Assembly: GCA_011365055.1 (NCBI GenBank)
Contig: RDOG01000002.1
Coordinates: 1 to 64,000 of the forward strand
Direction: 5' to 3'
Origin: Promethearchaeota archaeon
Lineage (GTDB): Archaea; Asgardarchaeota; Lokiarchaeia; Helarchaeales; RDOG01
Length of the DNA stretch: 64,000 nt
Made by a program: the position numbers and the translations under genes. The first letter of the stretch is position 1. The number at the start of each line of letters is the position of its first letter. Shown piece by piece: positions 44,265 through 52,846 of this stretch. The notes beneath the pieces are model-generated. The model did not search any database. It was not told where the DNA came from and saw nothing but the letters and a program-made list of their open reading frames with translations.

Positions 44265-45962
44265 TTATGGGATATATTTCCAGAGATCGTTCAGATTCCC
44301 AGAACTGCTATTGGAAAATCCATTTCCGCCGAAAAGCCACAAGTTATCGCCATTATCGATCCAAGACACGCTTGATCTTCTTGCACCGGGTACGTTATCG
44401 ACAGCAGCCACGCCTTTCGTGCCGTAGGTTCCGTAGTTATTTTCTGAATAATTGCCAGACACCCACGTCCAGGTCGACTCGTTAACATCGTACATCCAGA
44501 GATCGTTCAGCCATCCATTACTATTATTAGTGTATCCTTGTCCACTGAAAAGCCACAAGTTATCAACTGCATCTGTCCAGGAAACGCTTCCACATCTCGC
44601 GCCGGGCACGTTCTCGACAGCAGCCACTCCTTGCGTACCGTAGGTTCCGTAGTTCTCTTCTGAATAATTGCCAGACACCCACGTCCAGGTCGACTCGCTG
44701 ACATTGAACATCCAGAGATCGTTCAGCGGTCCTACACCAGTACTAACATTGTCGTACCCTTCGCCGCCGAAAAACCACAAGTTACCGTCGGCATCCATCC
44801 AAGACACGCTAATCGCTCTTGCACCGGGCATGTTCTCGACAGCAGCCACGCCTTGCGTGCCGTAATATCCCAAGTTTTCTTCTGAATAATTGCCAGACAT
44901 CCACGTCCAGGTCGAGTCGCTGATATTGAACTTCCAGAGATCGTTCAGATATCCAGAACTACTATTGGAAAATCCATATCCGCCGAACAGCCACAAGTTA
45001 TCGCCATTATCGATCCAAGACACGCTATACCCTCTTGCACCGGGCACGTTCTCGACAGCAGCCATGCCTTGCGTGCCGTAGGTTCCGTAGTTCTCTTTTG
45101 AATAATTGCCAGACATCCACGTCCAAGTCGACTCGCTGACATCGTACATCCAGAGATCGTTCAGCCATCCAGAACTACTATTGGAAAATCCATATCCGCC
45201 GAAAAGCCACAAGTTACCGCCATTATCGATCCAAGACACGCCATACCCTCTTGCACCGGGCACGTTCTCGACAGCAGCCACGCCTTGCGTGCCGTATATT
45301 CCTTTATTATCCACAGAATAATTGCCAGACACCCACGTCCAGGTCGAGTCGCTGACATCGAACATCCAGAGATCGTTCAGATATCCCAAACTACTATTGG
45401 AATATCCCGATCCACCGAAAAGCCACAAGTTACCAACAGCATCGGTCCAAGACACGCCAAAATTCCTTGCACCGGGCATGTTCGTAACATCTGCCACACC
45501 TTGAGTGCCATAGGTTCCGTAGTTCTCTTTTGAATAATTGCCAGACATCCACATCCAGGTGTTCTTACTTGTTAGAAGAATTTTAACTTCGTCATTGATG
45601 CTCACGCCTTGGTACGTAACGGTTATCTTGATGGAATAATACCCGTTCGTTGGAAAATTAAAGGTTTGAAACGTGAGATTGGTTCCCATGATGGAAATGC
45701 GAGAATTCCAAGGAAAACTTGTATAATTCGTAGAAATGCTAATTTGAGAAGTGGGCAGGGTTGGTGTAATGTAGTTTGAGATGTTTATCGTTCGATTAGA
45801 TGCAGGTTTGCTGGCATCAATGGTCAAGTCCGGAATGGAGACTGAAAAACTGATGCCGGGAGATTCTTGAGGTCTTGGGAGAAATACCACGATGAGAATG
45901 ATACTTGTAATGACTATTCCAGAGAGTCCAATTGCCAAAACCTTTTTTGTTTTTGATTCCAT
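44265..45962 (-). CDS. Membrane-anchored six-blade Kelch-type beta-propeller protein
   Basis: A 565-residue protein with one N-terminal membrane segment (residues ~8-29, VLAIGLSGIVITSIILIVVFL) and no cytoplasmic domain, so it should face outside. Residues ~35-130 are a beta-sandwich (Ig/cadherin-like: VTYQGVSINDEVKI). From ~134 to the end, six near-identical 72-residue units each contain TWTWVSGNYS..NYGTYGTQGVA, GNLWLFGG and LNDLW, the Kelch pattern; the last blade ends at LWKYIP. Many N-x-S/T sequons suggest glycosylation. GC and codon use are higher than in neighbours, which together with the flanking repeats hints at horizontal origin. Likely role is extracellular binding; no enzyme motif. 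Confidence 0.9.
   Translation of the reverse strand: MESKTKKVLAIGLSGIVITSIILIVVFLPRPQESPGISFSVSIPDLTIDASKPASNRTINISNYITPTLPTSQISISTNYTSFPWNSRISIMGTNLTFQTFNFPTNGYYSIKITVTYQGVSINDEVKILLTSKNTWMWMSGNYSKENYGTYGTQGVADVTNMPGARNFGVSWTDAVGNLWLFGGSGYSNSSLGYLNDLWMFDVSDSTWTWVSGNYSVDNKGIYGTQGVAAVENVPGARGYGVSWIDNGGNLWLFGGYGFSNSSSGWLNDLWMYDVSESTWTWMSGNYSKENYGTYGTQGMAAVENVPGARGYSVSWIDNGDNLWLFGGYGFSNSSSGYLNDLWKFNISDSTWTWMSGNYSEENLGYYGTQGVAAVENMPGARAISVSWMDADGNLWFFGGEGYDNVSTGVGPLNDLWMFNVSESTWTWVSGNYSEENYGTYGTQGVAAVENVPGARCGSVSWTDAVDNLWLFSGQGYTNNSNGWLNDLWMYDVNESTWTWVSGNYSENNYGTYGTKGVAAVDNVPGARRSSVSWIDNGDNLWLFGGNGFSNSSSGNLNDLWKYIP
44270..45565 (-). repeat. Six 216-bp Kelch-encoding repeats
   Basis: About 216-bp units (72 codons) repeat six times, with long near-identical blocks such as CATCCAGAGATCGTTCAG and TTGCCAGACATCCACGTCCA recurring at each blade boundary. 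High DNA identity, not only protein similarity, points to recent amplification or homogenisation. The same property makes several shadow ORFs appear on both strands. Confidence 0.9.
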
Positions 45963-46228
45963 GTCTAAAAAACCTTCCTCTTGATTATCAATTTAAAAAA
46001 AACATGTATTGGCAAATAAAAATTGTAGATTTACGGTATAAACCTATCGCGCGAAAAACGAATTGCTCAATTCCTTTCTTTTCTTACATGAATGGCGGGG
46101 CATGAGCGTAAAATCAAGAGATTTGATAACGATTATTAGACATGAATCAATAGTTTTAAAATAAAATATATAATGATTGAGAAAATTTATCATGTAACAA
46201 AAAATTAACACGTTCATGGTATCTTATT

Positions 46229-46266
46229 GATATATACCTTCACCGTAGGATTTTGGAATCTAAAAA
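46229..46266 (-). repeat. Dispersed ~37-bp repeat, copy C
   Basis: On the minus strand it reads TTTTTAGATTCCAAAATCCT then ACGGTGAAGGTATATAT, very close to copy A. It lies right of the Kelch gene in opposite orientation to copies A and B. Confidence 0.5.
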
Positions 46267-46323
46267 CGTATTTCAGAAACTCGTGATCTGGATGATTATT
46301 TTCATTCAGAAGTTATATTCAAT

Positions 46324-46351
46324 TTTTCTTGGATTTTAAAATCCAAGAAAA
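46324..46351. repeat. Perfect 28-bp palindrome
   Basis: TTTTCTTGGATTTT followed directly by AAAATCCAAGAAAA, a perfect inverted repeat without a loop. The left arm matches copy B of the dispersed repeat. It could be an operator, an attachment or recombination site, or the end of a small mobile element. Confidence 0.6.
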
Positions 46352-46913
46352 TTATAACTAAGTTATAGGAGCTCATATTCATCTCCAATATATTTTTCAG
46401 TCTTTAATTGATAGAAAAATGAATCGACTTATAATGAATTTGAGTTTAACTTTACTTTGGATCAAAGAATTAAATTAAATATTGGATGTAAAATTTCAGA
46501 GCTTGGTATATTACTCATCCCCATCAGAAGTTGAAGTACTGTTTTGGCTTTCATTGAAGATTTTAAGAACGAGAACTGACATCAATATATTGTATTGAAC
46601 CAAGATTTAACCAATTAATAAATTAAAGTGTTCTAAATGGATTTATAAAATGCAAAAATAATGTGAAGGAGTGGTTAAATCTCACGATGATCCTGAATTC
46701 GAGATATTTGATCTTGAAAATTGAATTGAATTAGTAATTTAACAATAAAATTTAAATAACTCTGCCATCCTTTAATTTATAATTTAATTGTTAAGTTTGA
46801 GGTCTTTGACTTCGAAACCTGAACAGAATTAATAATAAATACAAATAAAAGTGAAATAATAACAACATTTGGAACAGATTTGAATGTATGATATGACTTT
46901 AATACACACTAAC

Positions 46914-46991
46914 ATGAATTATAAAATATCTCTTTCTTTATTACTTAATGTTCTCGTTGTTATTGTTCTCGTTCTTGTTATTATTCTTTGA
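46914..46991 (+). CDS. Possible 25-residue Leu/Val/Ile-rich leader or membrane peptide
   Basis: ATG at 46914 to TGA at 46989-46991 encodes a peptide beginning MNYKISLSLLLNVLVV; 18 of 25 residues are Leu, Val or Ile. It could be a single membrane-spanning micropeptide. A 9-bp-stem hairpin follows 5 bases later, and the ferredoxin oxidoreductase operon starts about 70 bases beyond. The arrangement resembles branched-chain leader peptides, but coupling of that kind is not established in archaea. Low confidence as a true gene. Confidence 0.3.
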   Translation: MNYKISLSLLLNVLVVIVLVLVIIL

Positions 46992-46995
46992 TTAA

Positions 46996-47025
46996 GCCCA
47001 GAAAGACATTTTGGATTTTCTGGGC
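46996..47025 (+). promoter_or_regulatory. Hairpin in the leader of the ferredoxin oxidoreductase operon
   Basis: GCCCAGAAA (46996-47004) pairs perfectly with TTTCTGGGC (47017-47025) around a 12-base loop. It is GC-rich against its surroundings. It may be a terminator or attenuator between the small ORF and the operon, or an mRNA 5' structure; no long T run follows it. Confidence 0.45.
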
Positions 47026-47096
47026 GGTTAACTAAGATTTCTAGTAAATTTATGAAATGTATGATAGATAAAGAAAAAAAATGGAGAAAAAAAAAG

Positions 47097-47684
47097 ATGG
47101 AAAACGGAAAAATATACGAAATTCGATGGCATGGAAGAGGCGGACAAGGTACTGTAACTGCCGCTAAAATCTTAGGTGCTGTCGCGTTTGCTGAGGGCTA
47201 TAAAGGAGTGCAATCGATTCCATTAATAGGTGCAGAAAGGAGAGGAAGCCCTATTAAAGTATTTAGTAGGATTTCAAGGGATCAAATACGAATTCACAGC
47301 CAAATTTATGAACCTGACATAGTAATATGCATTGATCCGAGTTTGTTTGCAGATTATAAAAATATAGTAATTGAAGGGCTCAAAGAAGATGGGATTTTAA
47401 TTGTAAATACGATTGAAGATCCTTCAAAAATTGAACTCGGAAAAAATTTTGAAGTATGCACGGTTGATGCAACGGGAATTTCAGTTCAATTAGGCTTGGA
47501 ATTTGGTGGTGCTTATGTTGTAAATGCACCCATGCTTGGAGCTATTGCTAAAGTTACCAAATTTATAAGTTTAGAAGGTTTAATGAAGAATTTAGGTAAA
47601 AAATGGAAAGGTGAATGGGGAGAGAAAATTCAAAAGGCTGTTAAAATGGCTTATGAGCAGTTAAAATGCATTAGAGGTGTTTAG
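47097..47684 (+). CDS. porG: 2-oxoacid:ferredoxin oxidoreductase, gamma subunit
   Basis: The gamma subunit of pyruvate/2-ketoisovalerate:ferredoxin oxidoreductase (POR/VOR). It carries the diagnostic WHGRGGQGTVTAAKILG at its N-terminus, SIPLIGAERRGSPI and PDIVICIDPSLF. I start at ATG 47097, after TGGAGA, not at the in-frame ATG 47052, because the extra 15 residues are Lys-rich and unlike the family; the protein is then 195 residues. The order gamma-delta-alpha-beta is that of archaeal POR/VOR operons. The enzyme converts a 2-oxoacid plus CoA to acyl-CoA, CO2 and reduced ferredoxin. Pyruvate versus branched-chain specificity cannot be read here. Confidence 0.92.
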   Translation: MENGKIYEIRWHGRGGQGTVTAAKILGAVAFAEGYKGVQSIPLIGAERRGSPIKVFSRISRDQIRIHSQIYEPDIVICIDPSLFADYKNIVIEGLKEDGILIVNTIEDPSKIELGKNFEVCTVDATGISVQLGLEFGGAYVVNAPMLGAIAKVTKFISLEGLMKNLGKKWKGEWGEKIQKAVKMAYEQLKCIRGV

Positions 47685-47996
47685 ATGGAAGATAATAAAT
47701 ATAAACCTTGGAGGAAAGTTCCAGAAGAAACTAAATTCTGTGATTTACCCCCTGTTCCGCTTTCAATTCCAGATAAAGGTAGTTTGGGATTAACTGGAGA
47801 ATGGAGAGCTTTACGACCAGTTATATTTTCTGAGAAATGTAACAAGTGTTATCGATGTTGGGCTGCTTGTCCAGAAGGTATCATATATTTAAAGGATGAC
47901 GAGTTGATTATTGATTTAGATTATTGCAAAGGATGTGGGATTTGTGCACGTGAATGCCCAGCAAAAGCAATAGAAATGCAAAGAGAGGAAAAATAG
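47685..47996 (+). CDS. porD: 2-oxoacid:ferredoxin oxidoreductase, delta subunit (2x[4Fe-4S] ferredoxin)
   Basis: A 103-residue ferredoxin-like subunit with two [4Fe-4S] motifs: CNKCYRCWAACPEG (~51-64) and CKGCGICARECPAKA (~81-95). It passes electrons from the catalytic subunits to soluble ferredoxin. It begins directly after the gamma stop (TAGATGG) and ends one base before alpha, so the four genes are one operon. The N-terminal ~45 residues (KVPEETKFCDLPPVPLSI) are the typical delta extension. Confidence 0.95.
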   Translation: MEDNKYKPWRKVPEETKFCDLPPVPLSIPDKGSLGLTGEWRALRPVIFSEKCNKCYRCWAACPEGIIYLKDDELIIDLDYCKGCGICARECPAKAIEMQREEK

Positions 47997-47997
47997 A

Positions 47998-49260
47998 ATG
48001 AAAGCTAAATTAAAAAAATCAGGAAAAGAAATGTTACCTGAACGGTTCGCAATTTTAGGAGGTAACGAAACATGTGCATGGGGAGCTCGTTATGCTAGAG
48101 TTCAAGTAATTTCAGCATATCCAATAACGCCTCAAACAACTATTGTGGAAACATTATCGGATTTTGTAGATTCAGGAGATTTTGATTGTGAATATGTGAG
48201 GGTTGAAAGTGAACATAGCGTCATGGCATTCCTAGTTGGGGCGAGTTATGCAGGAACGCGAACATTTAGTGCCACAAGTGGACAAGGATTATTTTACATG
48301 AATGAAATGCTCCATTGGGCAGCTCCAAGCAGATTACCGATTGTATTAGGAGTCGCAAATCGAGGAGTAGCTCCTGGTTGGAACATTTGGGCAGATCATC
48401 AAGATGTAATTGCATCCAGAGATACTGGGTGGTTAATCTTGTTTTCAACTAATCACCAAGAAATATTTGATAACATCATCATGGCATATAAGATTGCAGA
48501 GGATCCTCGAGTTTATTTGCCTATAATGGTATGTTTAGAGGGATTTCAGTTAAGTCACTTACAACAACCAGTACAATTTCCAGATCAGAGCTTGGTTGAC
48601 GAATTTTTACCTGAACCGCCAAAAAATGGTTGGCCACACATATTTTTAGATCCAGACCGACCTATTACGCACGGAAGTTTGCAAAATCCGGGAGGTAAAT
48701 TAGCTTCACCATCAACCATGTACTTTGAATTTAGAGAATTAATTGATAAAGCCCAGGAAAACGCAAAAGTAGTAATTGAAGAAGTCGCAGATGATTTTGC
48801 AAAGAAATTTGGGAGACATCATGGTGGTTTAATTCAAGAACATGAATGTGAAGATGCAGAAGTAGCAATTGTATGTATGGGCAATTTAGCTGATCAAGCG
48901 AAATACGTCGTAGATTTAATGCGTAAGGATGGTTATAAAGTTGGATCTATTAAATTAAGAAGTTATAAGCCATTTCCAACTGAAAAATTTCAAGAAATAG
49001 CTGAACGAGGACAAATAAGAGCATTCGTACCCATGGAAAGAAGCATGGCATTCAGCCAACAAGGGGGAGCAGCATCTGTTGATTTAAAATCAGCGCTTTA
49101 TGATTGCGAAAATAAACCCTTTGTATTACCATATGTTGCAGGAGTAGGAGGAAGAGACGTGACAGTTGAGGACCAAATGAATGCTTTAAAAAACGCTTTG
49201 AAAGTAGATAAAAATGAAGCGAAAAATTTTGGAGTAAAATTTGTAAATTTTCATAATTAA
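47998..49260 (+). CDS. porA: 2-oxoacid:ferredoxin oxidoreductase, alpha subunit
   Basis: The 420-residue alpha subunit holds the pyrimidine-binding part of the thiamine-diphosphate site and the CoA-contact region. Seen: ISAYPITPQTTIVETLS (~38-54), VRVESEHSVMAFLVGASYAGTRTFSATSGQGLFYM (~65-100, with the conserved Glu of EHS) and PGWNIWADHQD (~124-134). The C-terminal transketolase-like domain includes RSYKPFPTEKF and ERSMAFSQQGG. It starts one base after delta. Specificity for pyruvate or branched-chain 2-oxoacids is open. Confidence 0.95.
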   Translation: MKAKLKKSGKEMLPERFAILGGNETCAWGARYARVQVISAYPITPQTTIVETLSDFVDSGDFDCEYVRVESEHSVMAFLVGASYAGTRTFSATSGQGLFYMNEMLHWAAPSRLPIVLGVANRGVAPGWNIWADHQDVIASRDTGWLILFSTNHQEIFDNIIMAYKIAEDPRVYLPIMVCLEGFQLSHLQQPVQFPDQSLVDEFLPEPPKNGWPHIFLDPDRPITHGSLQNPGGKLASPSTMYFEFRELIDKAQENAKVVIEEVADDFAKKFGRHHGGLIQEHECEDAEVAIVCMGNLADQAKYVVDLMRKDGYKVGSIKLRSYKPFPTEKFQEIAERGQIRAFVPMERSMAFSQQGGAASVDLKSALYDCENKPFVLPYVAGVGGRDVTVEDQMNALKNALKVDKNEAKNFGVKFVNFHN

Positions 49261-49269
49261 GGTGATAAA

Positions 49270-50178
49270 ATGTCGATGAAAGAATTAATTAAAGAAGCAA
49301 ATAAAGAATTTTTTCTACCAGGAAATTCAGCGTGCCCAGGATGTGGACTTGAAATAGGCCTCAGGTGGGCCCTAAAAGCATTAGGTCAAAAAACTATCAT
49401 AGTGGCTCCTGCATCATGTACTAATGTTATTATAGGATTATACCCCAAATCAGCTCCTGCGGTGCCACATGTAAACATGGCATTTGCAGCGGGATGTGCA
49501 GCAGCATCTGGAATTCGAACTGCACTAAAAGCAAGAGGTATTGATGATATTACTGTTATGTGTTGGAGTGGAGATGGAGGCGCGTATGACATCGGAATTC
49601 AAAGTGCTAGTGGAGCAGCAGAGCGAAATGATGATATTTTATATGTTTGTTACGATAATGAAGCATACATGAATACTGGAACCCAAAGAAGTGGCGGAAC
49701 ACCTTATGGTGCTTGGACCACTACAACACCTGAAGGAAAAGAGAAACACAAAAAAGACTTACCGGGAATCATGGCAGCCCATAAAATACCATACGTTGCA
49801 ACGGCATCAGTTGGTCATATAACTGATCTTTATAATAAATTTAAAAAAGCTAAAAAGATCAAGGGTTTTAGATTTATTCATATTTTAGCGCCATGTCCAC
49901 CAGGTTGGCGTTATGAAACAGATTTAACTCTTGAAATTTCCAGAAACGCCGTACAATCAGGCATGTGGATTTTATACGAAATTGAGAATGGTAATTTAAC
50001 GTTATCACCTCCAAGTAAGTCTAAACTAAAAAAAGAAAACAGAACACCAATTAAAGATTACATTAATAAACAAGGACGTTTTTCGAAAATTAGTGATGAA
50101 GAAATTCAAGAGCTCCAGAATTGGGTCGATTTAAATTGGAAACGATTAGATAAACAGTTATTATGTAATTTAGAATAA
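49270..50178 (+). CDS. porB: 2-oxoacid:ferredoxin oxidoreductase, beta subunit
   Basis: The 302-residue beta subunit binds thiamine diphosphate and one [4Fe-4S] cluster. CPGCG (~22-26) gives two cluster ligands. The TPP-binding block is WSGDGGAYDIGIQSASGAAERNDDILYVCYDNEAYMNTG (~99-138), with the GDG and NEAYMNTG parts typical. The Cys near 216 (ILAPCPPGW) is the usual last cluster ligand. AAGGTGAT stands before the ATG. It ends the operon; the next gene on the other strand abuts 3 bases away. Confidence 0.95.
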   Translation: MSMKELIKEANKEFFLPGNSACPGCGLEIGLRWALKALGQKTIIVAPASCTNVIIGLYPKSAPAVPHVNMAFAAGCAAASGIRTALKARGIDDITVMCWSGDGGAYDIGIQSASGAAERNDDILYVCYDNEAYMNTGTQRSGGTPYGAWTTTTPEGKEKHKKDLPGIMAAHKIPYVATASVGHITDLYNKFKKAKKIKGFRFIHILAPCPPGWRYETDLTLEISRNAVQSGMWILYEIENGNLTLSPPSKSKLKKENRTPIKDYINKQGRFSKISDEEIQELQNWVDLNWKRLDKQLLCNLE

Positions 50179-50181
50179 AAA

Positions 50182-51957
50182 TTACCAAAATCTCAATTTT
50201 TTCTCTTTTGTTTTTCCAGATTCAAGCTCGTTTTCACTTGAAACCGCAATTGTAAAAGATAATTTTTCATTTTCTTGTTCAATTTTTGTTTTTAAATCAT
50301 GATCTATTTTCTCTTTTTCTTCCATCAATTCCCAAATAGAAGGTACATCCTCTACTATTAATTCAGGCTCTTTTATAACCTTAGATTCATCTTTTTTGAG
50401 TTTAGGCAACTCGCTTTTTATTTCATCTTTTTCCGATTTTGGTAACTCGATTTTTATTTCATCTTTTTCCGATTTTGGTAACTCGATTTTTATTTCATCT
50501 TTTTCCGATTTTGGTAACTCGATTTTTATTTCATCTTTTTCCGATTTTGGTAACTCGATTTCTTCTTGAATTATATCAATTTCGGATTTAGATTCAATTT
50601 TTTGCTTTGTAGTTGTTGCTGATTCACCATAGGTTGTCTTTCTTTTTTCCAACATATAATTTACAAAATCCCGGGCAGGACCTTCCGGCATGACCAATGC
50701 TACTTCTTCCATGGCATTTTTTAATTTTTTAGCCCTTTCTTCATCATCCATTTCCAATTCATTTTGAATACTAATTGCTTTCTTAATAATTTGATCTGAA
50801 ATATCTTCTGACTTAATTTGTGTTTCTTTAATGCCAAGATCGATAATTTTTTCAGAAATAGGTTTTTGTATGCTGCTTGGTTCTTCTTTAAGTTCAGGAA
50901 ATAATTTTTCAATTTCACCCATTGTTTTAACATCAATAGAATGGGGAGGAGTTTTAACCGCAGTTGAAATAGATGAAGGCTCTGGCATGGATTTAAGGGT
51001 CGGAAGTTGAATTTTAATATCATTTGTGGCAGCTTTCTCAGTAGATTCTGGCTCGTGAAAACCAAGTATTTTCATATTTTTTGATAAATCTTCTGAAATT
51101 TCTCTTTTTTCCTCTTTTATCTCATTATTTTTTTTCGATTTTTCAGCAATTGCTCTATTAAAATCGAGCATTTCGGGAGATAATGGTGCTTCTTTTGTTT
51201 CAAGAGAATCCAATAACTCTTTTGCCTCTTTTTCTGCAATTTTTATTTGAGAATCTAATTCTTTCTGCGAATCAATTGATCTTTTTGATTTAATATCAGC
51301 TTGTTCTATCATTGCTTCAATTTTGTCAATTCCTAGCTCAGGTACTTCAACTTCTATTTCCTTCTCAATTGATTCTTCTTGTATAGACTCTGTCTTATCT
51401 TCAATAGAATCAACTATCTCTGCAATTGATTCTTCTTGTATAGACTCTATCTTATCTTCAATAGAATCAACTATCTCTGCAATTGATTCTTCTTGTATAG
51501 ACTCTATCTTATCTTCAATAGAATCAACTATCTCTGCAATTGATAATGAGGGAGAAACTACTCTTTCTTCTGCAGATAATGCTATTGAAGTAGTTTTAAA
51601 TTCAGTTGATGCTTCAGCTAGTTCTTCTATTTGTTTTGCTAAAGAACCAGGCATGACAGGTACCTTTACTTCAACTGGTTCTTCGATAAGTTCATCGTGT
51701 TTGACTGTTATAGGAGTCGCTATGGGTGGAGGTTCTATTCTCGTTTTAATGTTATTAAAGAATATTAGGAGAGCTTTCCATTCATTTACTGTCATTTCTA
51801 TTTCTTTTTTGACATTTAAGTCTCCAATAACAAGTTTTATCGAAGAAATTTCTTCATTTTTATAAATTTTTTTAACTTCGATAAATTCTAGCTTGCCATC
51901 TTTTTCTCTACTTTTTCTATGGACATATTCTGTTAATAAAAAGTCCTCCCAAGCCAA
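50182..51957 (-). CDS. Acidic low-complexity protein with two tandem repeat arrays
   Basis: A 591-residue protein of no known family. A small N-terminal domain (~1-75, WEDFLLTEYVHRKSREKDGKLEF and a beta-rich VIGDLNVKKEIEMTVNEWKAL) is the only globular part. Beyond it lies a Glu/Ser/Lys-rich region with three 19-residue units (SIAEIVDSIEDKIESIQEE, ~140-197) and later about four 12-residue units (LPKSEKDEIKIE, ~465-515). No membrane span. It is followed on the minus strand by nothing close; upstream lies the coiled-coil gene 52122-52700, 164 bases away. Likely a structural or scaffold protein; function unknown. Confidence 0.65.
   Translation of the reverse strand: MAWEDFLLTEYVHRKSREKDGKLEFIEVKKIYKNEEISSIKLVIGDLNVKKEIEMTVNEWKALLIFFNNIKTRIEPPPIATPITVKHDELIEEPVEVKVPVMPGSLAKQIEELAEASTEFKTTSIALSAEERVVSPSLSIAEIVDSIEDKIESIQEESIAEIVDSIEDKIESIQEESIAEIVDSIEDKTESIQEESIEKEIEVEVPELGIDKIEAMIEQADIKSKRSIDSQKELDSQIKIAEKEAKELLDSLETKEAPLSPEMLDFNRAIAEKSKKNNEIKEEKREISEDLSKNMKILGFHEPESTEKAATNDIKIQLPTLKSMPEPSSISTAVKTPPHSIDVKTMGEIEKLFPELKEEPSSIQKPISEKIIDLGIKETQIKSEDISDQIIKKAISIQNELEMDDEERAKKLKNAMEEVALVMPEGPARDFVNYMLEKRKTTYGESATTTKQKIESKSEIDIIQEEIELPKSEKDEIKIELPKSEKDEIKIELPKSEKDEIKIELPKSEKDEIKSELPKLKKDESKVIKEPELIVEDVPSIWELMEEKEKIDHDLKTKIEQENEKLSFTIAVSSENELESGKTKEKKLRFW
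50412..50558 (-). repeat. Four 36-bp tandem repeats inside the acidic protein gene
   Basis: The unit GATTTTTATTTCATCTTTTT plus CCGATTTTGGTAACTC (36 bp, plus-strand view) is repeated about four times, three copies being identical. Codon-multiple length (12 aa) keeps the frame open. Confidence 0.9.
51366..51543 (-). repeat. Three 57-bp tandem repeats inside the acidic protein gene
   Basis: Three head-to-tail 57-bp units (19 codons) begin at 51366, 51423 and 51480, with a partial fourth. They differ by about one base (TGTC against TATC), so the duplication is recent. Confidence 0.9.
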
Positions 51958-52121
51958 AATTTCTTCACCTTGATTATAAATTTGAATATTTCATTAATTT
52001 CTTTTCTTAAAACTCCTTAATCATAAGAATAGTTAATCATTATTGGTTGTTGAATTGAAAATTTATTATTTATAATTTTGTTTTAATGTATATATTCTTC
52101 TCCTTATTTAAGAAGTTTAAT

Positions 52122-52700
52122 TCATTTTTTTTGAAATATTGTTCGAAGACTCCATGAAATAGCTTTAATAATCTTTTCCTTTCTAATATTGTTCCTGTAA
52201 TTAGAAATTTGGATTTTTTCTAACAATTTATCTTTATTTTTTTCTAAAAAAAATGAAATCTCTTCATCTTTTTTTATTTTATTTATATTTAATAATTCCT
52301 TATCTTCATTTTCTAGTTCGGTCATAAATTTTTTAATAAAAAATGATTTAAAAGGTGGTTCTTCTCCTGTCATTTGAAGTTCATCAGAAATAGTTATTTC
52401 AATTTTTTTTTCATCAACATTTATTTTGCCTAATATTAAATCTTCAAAAATTATTAATTCAGACTTATCGGAGCTTATTTCTTCGAGGGGTGTATCCAAT
52501 GATTTAGAAGGCGTGCTAGGTTTTTTCATTATATCATATAATTCTTTAGCTGGCGTGAAACTATGTGAAGATAATAAATTATCTACTTTTTTCATTGCCT
52601 CTTCTAATAAATGTAATTCTTTTTGATATTCATATATTTTTTTCTTTAGTTCTTCAGATTTATTAACTAAATATTCTTTTAAATCCGCCAATTCTTTCAT
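52122..52700 (-). CDS. Coiled-coil protein of unknown function (192 aa)
   Basis: A 192-residue protein. Residues ~1-45 are a strong coiled coil (ADLKEYLVNKSEELKKKIYE); a Ser/Pro-rich linker (KPSTPSKSLDTP) follows; residues ~80-190 could be a small alpha/beta domain (IFEDLILGKINVDEKKIEIT, then helices ending IKAISWSLRTIFQ). No motif known to me. It lies on the same strand as the acidic repeat protein with 164 bases between, so an operon is possible but not shown. Confidence 0.6.
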   Translation of the reverse strand: MKELADLKEYLVNKSEELKKKIYEYQKELHLLEEAMKKVDNLLSSHSFTPAKELYDIMKKPSTPSKSLDTPLEEISSDKSELIIFEDLILGKINVDEKKIEITISDELQMTGEEPPFKSFFIKKFMTELENEDKELLNINKIKKDEEISFFLEKNKDKLLEKIQISNYRNNIRKEKIIKAISWSLRTIFQKK

Positions 52701-52846
52701 ATAATACCTCGAATTAAGACAATTAGTTTATTTAGTAAATTATTTTATTAAAAAATGTTTAATTATCTTTATCTACTTTATCATTATAATTTATATTCAT
52801 TTATTATACATACAAGTTTAACGATAAATAAATAGGAAAAATATAA

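Larger units (their letters stand above)
45963..47096. other. 1.1-kb gene-poor region before the ferredoxin oxidoreductase operon
   Basis: The largest gap in the window. It contains the Kelch promoter (minus strand, an AGAGGAAGG site just before its ATG), repeat copy C (46229-46266), a perfect 28-bp palindrome (46324-46351), a small minus-strand open stretch (46511-46582, MSVLVLKIFNESQ-like), a 25-codon Leu/Val/Ile-rich ORF (46914-46991) and a hairpin (46996-47025). I see no tRNA or normal-size gene. Confidence 0.55.

Noticed and set aside
44236..45533. Numerous ORFs of 60-80 codons on both strands within the Kelch gene
   Set aside because: They repeat with the 216-bp unit and follow from its higher GC; only the minus-strand 565-codon frame gives a sensible repeat protein.
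46511..46582. 23-codon minus-strand ORF in the 1.1-kb gap
   Set aside because: Reads slightly protein-like but has no homology that I recognise and no ribosome-binding site.
50412..51543. CRISPR-like tandem repeats
   Set aside because: Units are contiguous without spacers and encode in-frame peptide repeats, so these are intragenic minisatellites. No cas genes lie nearby.
52122..52700. SNARE-like or ESCRT-III-like protein for the 192-residue coiled-coil protein
   Set aside because: Coiled coil is clear, but there is no C-terminal membrane anchor or the basic/acidic halves with MIM motif that would support either.
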